A stretch of DNA of 22,849 nt from Suillus spraguei (taxonomy: Eukaryota > Basidiomycota > Agaricomycetes > Boletales > Suillaceae), in assembly GCA_016800925.1 (NCBI GenBank), contig JABCPU010000876.1, positions 1-22,849 on the forward strand, in the 5' to 3' direction. Positions 18,900-22,849 of the stretch are shown here, one piece after another (the first letter of the stretch is position 1; each line of letters starts with the position of its first letter). A program made the translations under genes and the position numbers. The notes beneath the pieces are model-generated. The model was not told where the DNA came from and searched no databases. It was given only the letters and a program-made list of their open reading frames with translations.

Positions 18900-21025
18900 T
18901 TATGTAGCCATTTCACCCTCATCAGCAGAGGGTTCAACCTTCACCTCAACATCCATATCATCAGAATCATATTCTGGCACAAGGTTGCCCGGATCATCTG
19001 GGTCCACAATTTCGCCGGACGTTTGTGGACCCTCAGGCTGAATCTGGCTGAGCTCAAATATGAGACCCTCAATGATAGATGCAGGCTGGACTTTCGGAGA
19101 CGGAGGCTCCATCCCTGCCATATCCAAGTCAATGAGGGGAGCAAGTGCAGATGGGAGGGGTGAGATGGACAGGGGGACAGATTGATCAAGCAAAAAGGTT
19201 GCATTGACAGGAGAGTCGGAAGTGGAAATGAAGGGTGCCGGTCCATGACTTTGCAATGAAGGCCCTCATGGAGGCGTTGCAAGGTATCAATCTTACCATC
19301 CTGCTCTGCCACACGAGCCTCAAGAAGAGCAATTCGAGCGGCACCATCCCGAATAGCAATTGCCATGGAATGGAGATCCGGAATGGGCACATCGAGTGCC
19401 GGACGAGGCACTGCGGCGCTCGAAGACAGAATAGCTAAGTGAAAGATAAGGTCAGATGGTCATAGACAATTGGGGTGACTCACAAGCTGGTGCAGGTGCA
19501 GGTGTCTTGGGGGCAGTGATTGTCTTGCTGCACCCACGGGACTGTGCCTTGGGTGTGGTCACAGCAGGGACAGCGGAGTGCTGGAGGGGCCAGAGATTGA
19601 CTGCGAGTTCGGGCTTTGGACTGCGAGGCAGCCGGCGCATTGGAGGGAGCTCTGGAAGGTGTCCTGGAGCGAGCCTGCCGGGTGGTAGACTTCCCTCGAA
19701 TATGTTTGGGCGGGGATCCCATGGATGCTGGGACACATTTGATCTTCTTGGTGGCCAGCGACACACGACAAACACGGGCACGGGTCCTCCTGTCCAACCG
19801 AGTGGCGCAGGGCCACTTCTCCTGGGTGCAATAATGGCAGGGGTTGTTCTGTGGGTTCCATTAGTTGATGGACTCATTGGAATTCATTAGAGTATTCACT
19901 GGGCCAGGAATGAGAATATCACCTGTATCCATGACTGCAGGTTCCTCAGCCGGAGTGCTGGACATTGCCTGGGGGTCTCGACGACCTCCGGACGACTGCC
20001 GGAGGTGGCCTGACAATGGGTAAGTACAGGCGGGAGGTCCGGACAAAGAATGATGACTCACCATCACCTTGGGTGGACTGCCGGCAATGAGCTGATGATA
20101 TATAAGCATTTTTCCAAGTGCCGGACAACTAAATATTACTTACTGAAGCAGGACCAAACAATTGCTTCTTTGGGGAACGTGGTGAAGAGGGGAATGAGGC
20201 GTCCCTACACCAATTGTGGAAGGCCGGGGAACGTTGAGTGCTGGCACTCCACTCGAAATAGGCTACAGAAAATTGAGAGAATGAAAACAATGAGCTGGAT
20301 GACATACCTGAACAATTGTGTCTTCATCATCTTCCAACTCCACAAGCACCTTCTCTTCACATGGCGAGTTGCCTTGACCGCTTGCGACCCTTCTTGGTCG
20401 ACTTCGGAGGTGAGGAAGAGTATCCAGACATCATGGGGGACTTCCTCTTCCTGCTCCCTTCCACCTCCGGCTCTGGTCAGCAACAACCGCCTTACCTTTT
20501 CCTTTGTCCCGGAGCTCGGAGGTGGCGTGGGTGGAAGAACCAGCGACATTGCGGCGACGACGGGTGGGAGGGAAGGTCCACAGTGATTGGGCCAATGGAA
20601 GGGTTAGGCATGACAGGGAGATCACCTGAATGGTCACCTAACGCCTCCCAGGCACGAATCTTGCTGCGCCAGGGGTGTTTCAACACCCGGGGGTCGTCAT
20701 GGCCGATGCTGTGCCAGTTGGGCCACACCCGGGGAGTCATGGACCTGACTCTCATCAACTCCTTGGAGCAGGATGCAATGATGCTGGGCATGTAAGCCCC
20801 TTTCTCATGCTCCCTGACTATCTCAGCCTAAACGGATCTTAGAAAAACCAAAAGTAAAATTAACACATGAATGGTACTTACCACAAGATTAGTGACTTGT
20901 GCTGTCAGAGCAAGGTGGGCTTGGCCAGTGCCGGCAGGCATGAGCTGCGCCCTGGCGATGATGCCCACAATCTGAGCAGTGGTTGCCTTGAGACCGGCCA
21001 AAGAGGTTTGAACTGGAGTAGACAT
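18900..21025 (-). pseudogene. Multi-exon Cys-rich, coiled-coil protein gene (frameshifted)
   Basis: Start ATG at 21025. Exon 1 (21025-20882) encodes 48 residues from MSTPVQTSLAGL. Introns with good signals lie at 20828-20881, 20263-20307, 20092-20143, 20010-20061, 19849-19922 and 19435-19483 (45-74 nt). Exon 2 begins AEIVREHEKGAYMPSI and has WPNWHSIGHDDPRVLKHPWR. Exon 6 carries a zinc-cluster-like NNPCHYCTQEKWPCATR with later Cys residues (CX2CX6CX12CX10C). The last exon has a coiled coil (IALLEARVAEQDGKIDTLQ) and an acidic end (EYDSDDMDVEVKVEP), stopping at 18900. The frame changes at least twice in exon 2 (after about 20575 and before about 20345), once in exon 6 and once near 19240, so it looks broken unless these are sequencing errors. 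I believe such Cys-rich/coiled-coil proteins form expanded families in Agaricomycetes; function is unknown. It is divergent from the gene at 21244. Confidence 0.6.
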
Positions 21026-21243
21026 TTGGATTGAGTTGAAAGATGTGAAAGCTTGAGATAAGTTTGAAATCTGTTATCACTAGGATGAAGTTTCAAAGGA
21101 AACCAGACAATTGAAGGACGATCTTGATAAGCGTTGATTGTTTGTCTTTGTTTGGTCATGGTTCAACTTTTGGCCATTGCCAGCCATGTGTTGAACTTCG
21201 AAGTTATCAGTTATCAATCAGTTTGATCAGTTGATCAGACATC
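21026..21243. promoter_or_regulatory. 218-bp divergent intergenic region
   Basis: It separates the start codons of the minus gene (21025) and the plus gene (21244), so any promoters must be shared or overlap. No clear TATA box is seen. Just upstream of 21244 the words ATCAGTT/TTATCA and TTGATCAG recur (21206-21240), a possible short-repeat leader or binding-site cluster. Confidence 0.4.
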
Positions 21244-22259
21244 ATGAGATCTCAACCAGCAGTCAGATTTTATGAACCTCCGGTCACTGAATACAACTCA
21301 ATGGATGTGGATGACTCAACTGACTCCCGGATTTCACTAGGTATGTTGTGCTTTCAGTACAGCTCTCAATTGACCGGAGATGGACCAGATGCACTGGATG
21401 ATGTATACCTTGGGCTGGATGATGAGACTGAGTCCCGGATTTCATCAGGTATGTGTTGCTTTGTGTGTATCTTACAATTGACTGGACATTTATTAGATCC
21501 ATGTGAAGATGTATACCTTGGGCCGGATGATGAGATCGACTATGATTCTGGGTCATCAGGTGGTCCGGATGTCTTGGATGCAGTTCCTGGTAGGTTTCTC
21601 AATTCACATTTAGATAATCCAACTGTGGATGTTCATTCAATCCATCCAGATCATTTATGCCCAGCTCAGCCTGAGGAACTGCCTTTGTTCAACGATCCGG
21701 ACTTGTACCTAGGGCCTGATGATGATCTTATTGATTGTGATGAAGCACTGGAATGTGCTGATGTTGAGATTGATGCTCCGGCTATCCCAGGAATAGCAAT
21801 TCCAGGTGAGTTCATTCATACAATCTCATTTTTATTGTTGATGTGATGTCCCAAGCACATGCAACACCTCCTAAATGTCAGTCCCCCATACCGGAACTCA
21901 GCAATGAAGAACTGCGTGCCATGCTTAGGGAGTTCATGCCCCTAGGGTCATATGATCAAACAGAATGTGAGTATTTAATTGTTCATCATGTATCTTCTGC
22001 TAATTTTCTTGAAGTTGAATCAATTCTGGATCGCCTGGACCATTACCAACAGCGTCATGGCCATCTTCCGGAGCCTACCGTACATCAACTCCTCGAGGCC
22101 GACCGACCATTCCGAGTGGCTTGGGCTGACACATCCGACAAACTCAGAAGAGCTGATATGGACCTCCGGAGGTTGCAAAGGGCCAAACAGATGAGCTCTG
22201 AATTGCTGCTTGTATTAGATACCCTCATTGAAAAGTGTGATGATCAACCCCATATGTAA
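21244..22259 (+). CDS. Acidic multi-exon protein with repeated YLGPDDE motifs, unknown function
   Basis: Likely model: exons 21244-21340, 21389-21448, 21497-21805, 21856-21966, 22015-22259, giving 822 nt in frame (273 residues). Introns (48, 48, 50, 48 nt) have GTATGT or GTGAGT donors and AG acceptors. The protein starts MRSQPAVRFYEPPVTEYN, has MDVDD, then three acidic copies DVYLGLDDETE, DVYLGPDDEID and DLYLGPDDDLID, then a helical charged C-terminal part (LSNEELRAMLREFMPLGSYD, FESILDRLDHYQQRHGHLPE, KLRRADMDLRRLQRAK). Exon 2 plus intron is a 108-bp tandem duplication of its neighbour. A further intron after about 21590 is possible. It has no stops or frameshifts, unlike everything else here, so it may be a live gene. 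The family is not recognised. It is divergent from the Cys-rich gene. Confidence 0.65.
21341..21556 (+). repeat. 108-bp tandem exon-intron duplication within the acidic gene
   Basis: Two introns starting GTATGT at 21341 and 21449, both 48 nt with ATTGACYGG near the branch position, are each followed by exons reading GATGTATACCTTGGGC(T/C)GG and then ATGATGAGA. The repeat period is 108 bp, and both exons begin in the same phase. Confidence 0.75.
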
Positions 22260-22849
22260 ATATTTGGATATTCATTCACATACTTACATCATGTTCACCA
22301 CTGAATTTTTCATGTATAACAATGACATTTCCAATTGATTTTAGATGATGCACACCCTAATTCGTAATACCAATACCAATGATTGATACCTGGGTCCGGA
22401 CCTCGTGATCGGAGTCGTCCGAACTCGGTGATCAGGATTGTCCGGAACTCGGTGCTTGGGATTCAACATTTTGGGAGTGGGACACTGTGTTTTGAGAAGT
22501 GTGACAAATGATGAAAATGTGGTACAATGGGGGCAGTTTGGTATATGTACATTATTTCCTTCCCTTGCCCTGGTTACTCGAAGGTAACTCTCTACCGGCT
22601 TTTGAGACTTACTCCAGGGGTGTCCTTGCGGATGGTTTCAATGACAGCTTTCTTGCCCTGTATACTCCTTGGTTCCGTGATGTGTTCCTTCTTCCACTTC
22701 CTCAGTCAAGCCTGGCCAGGAGGTTGCCCATCCATTGATGTCAAAGTGCACCTGCCTTGGCTGGCCTGGCCCGGGGCAGGCTGGCATTGACATGGAACTT
22801 CTGTTCTCCTTGGGTGCTGAAGATGGATGTGCTATTCATCTGGGTTTCT
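22260..22849. other. Downstream flank, no gene identified
   Basis: Just after the acidic gene lies a short degenerate repeat of GTCCGGAACTCGGTGATCGG type (22395-22460). On the minus strand from the right edge the frame KKEHITEPRSIQGKKAVIET (about 22690-22630) looks protein-like but I cannot assign it, and neighbouring frames are equally open. The plus-strand ORFs at 22508-22790 have no supporting features. Confidence 0.35.

Noticed and set aside
22508..22790. Two overlapping plus-strand ORFs near the right edge
   Set aside because: No motif, no splice support and competing open frames.

Overview
The window looks like a transposon-rich island from a mushroom-forming basidiomycete (Agaricomycete). 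The evidence is: introns of 45-75 nt with GT..CTRAY..AG signals; a decayed tyrosine-recombinase (DIRS-type) retrotransposon whose Gag, RT and recombinase words match copies I know from Agaricomycete genomes; broken fragments of TOR kinase and fatty acyl-CoA synthetase genes; and acidic 'MDVDD' and Cys-rich gene families of the kind expanded in these fungi. The only gene that looks intact is near the right end (21244-22259, + strand). No rRNA, tRNA or CRISPR array was seen.

Layout. 1-240: antisense coding-like remnant running off the left edge. 350-1363: tandem repeat of about 69 bp, degenerate on the left and clean on the right. 1502-1760: 3' fragment of an LTR (L1). 2130-6124: DIRS-type retrotransposon with Gag, RT/RNase H and tyrosine recombinase, all broken, followed by nested inverted repeats at 6426-6509. 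6962-7884: solo LTR L2 (minus). 7937-8450: small broken multi-exon MDVDD-type gene (minus). 8450-9898: nothing recognised. 9899-11330: decayed unidentified coding region. 11618-12200: possible LTR plus gag start of another element. 12290-15600: fragments of two unrelated housekeeping genes in the same orientation (minus), TOR kinase FAT domain then long-chain acyl-CoA synthetase, fused head to tail, with introns, and split by solo LTRs L3 (12780-13730) and L4 (14327-15268). 15655-16208: truncated LTR L5. 16318-16630: GGGTGGGCC minisatellite. 16781-18855: a 2.1-kb satellite block bounded by about 125-bp inverted repeats and an 11-bp direct repeat, resembling a foldback element. 18900-21025: broken nine-part Cys-rich/coiled-coil gene (minus), divergent from the intact acidic gene at 21244-22259 (plus).

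Most of the window is therefore layered mobile DNA. Insertion order can be partly read: the TOR/acyl-CoA synthetase fragments arrived first, then L3 and L4 landed in TOR exons. Removing each LTR with one copy of its 4-bp target duplication rejoins the TOR reading. Almost all in-frame stops in the DIRS element are TGA where arginine (CGA) is expected, and LTR copies differ mainly by CpG to TpG/CpA changes, so methylation-linked CpG decay appears to have aged the region. Gene identities come from recognising protein families by eye; no search was run.
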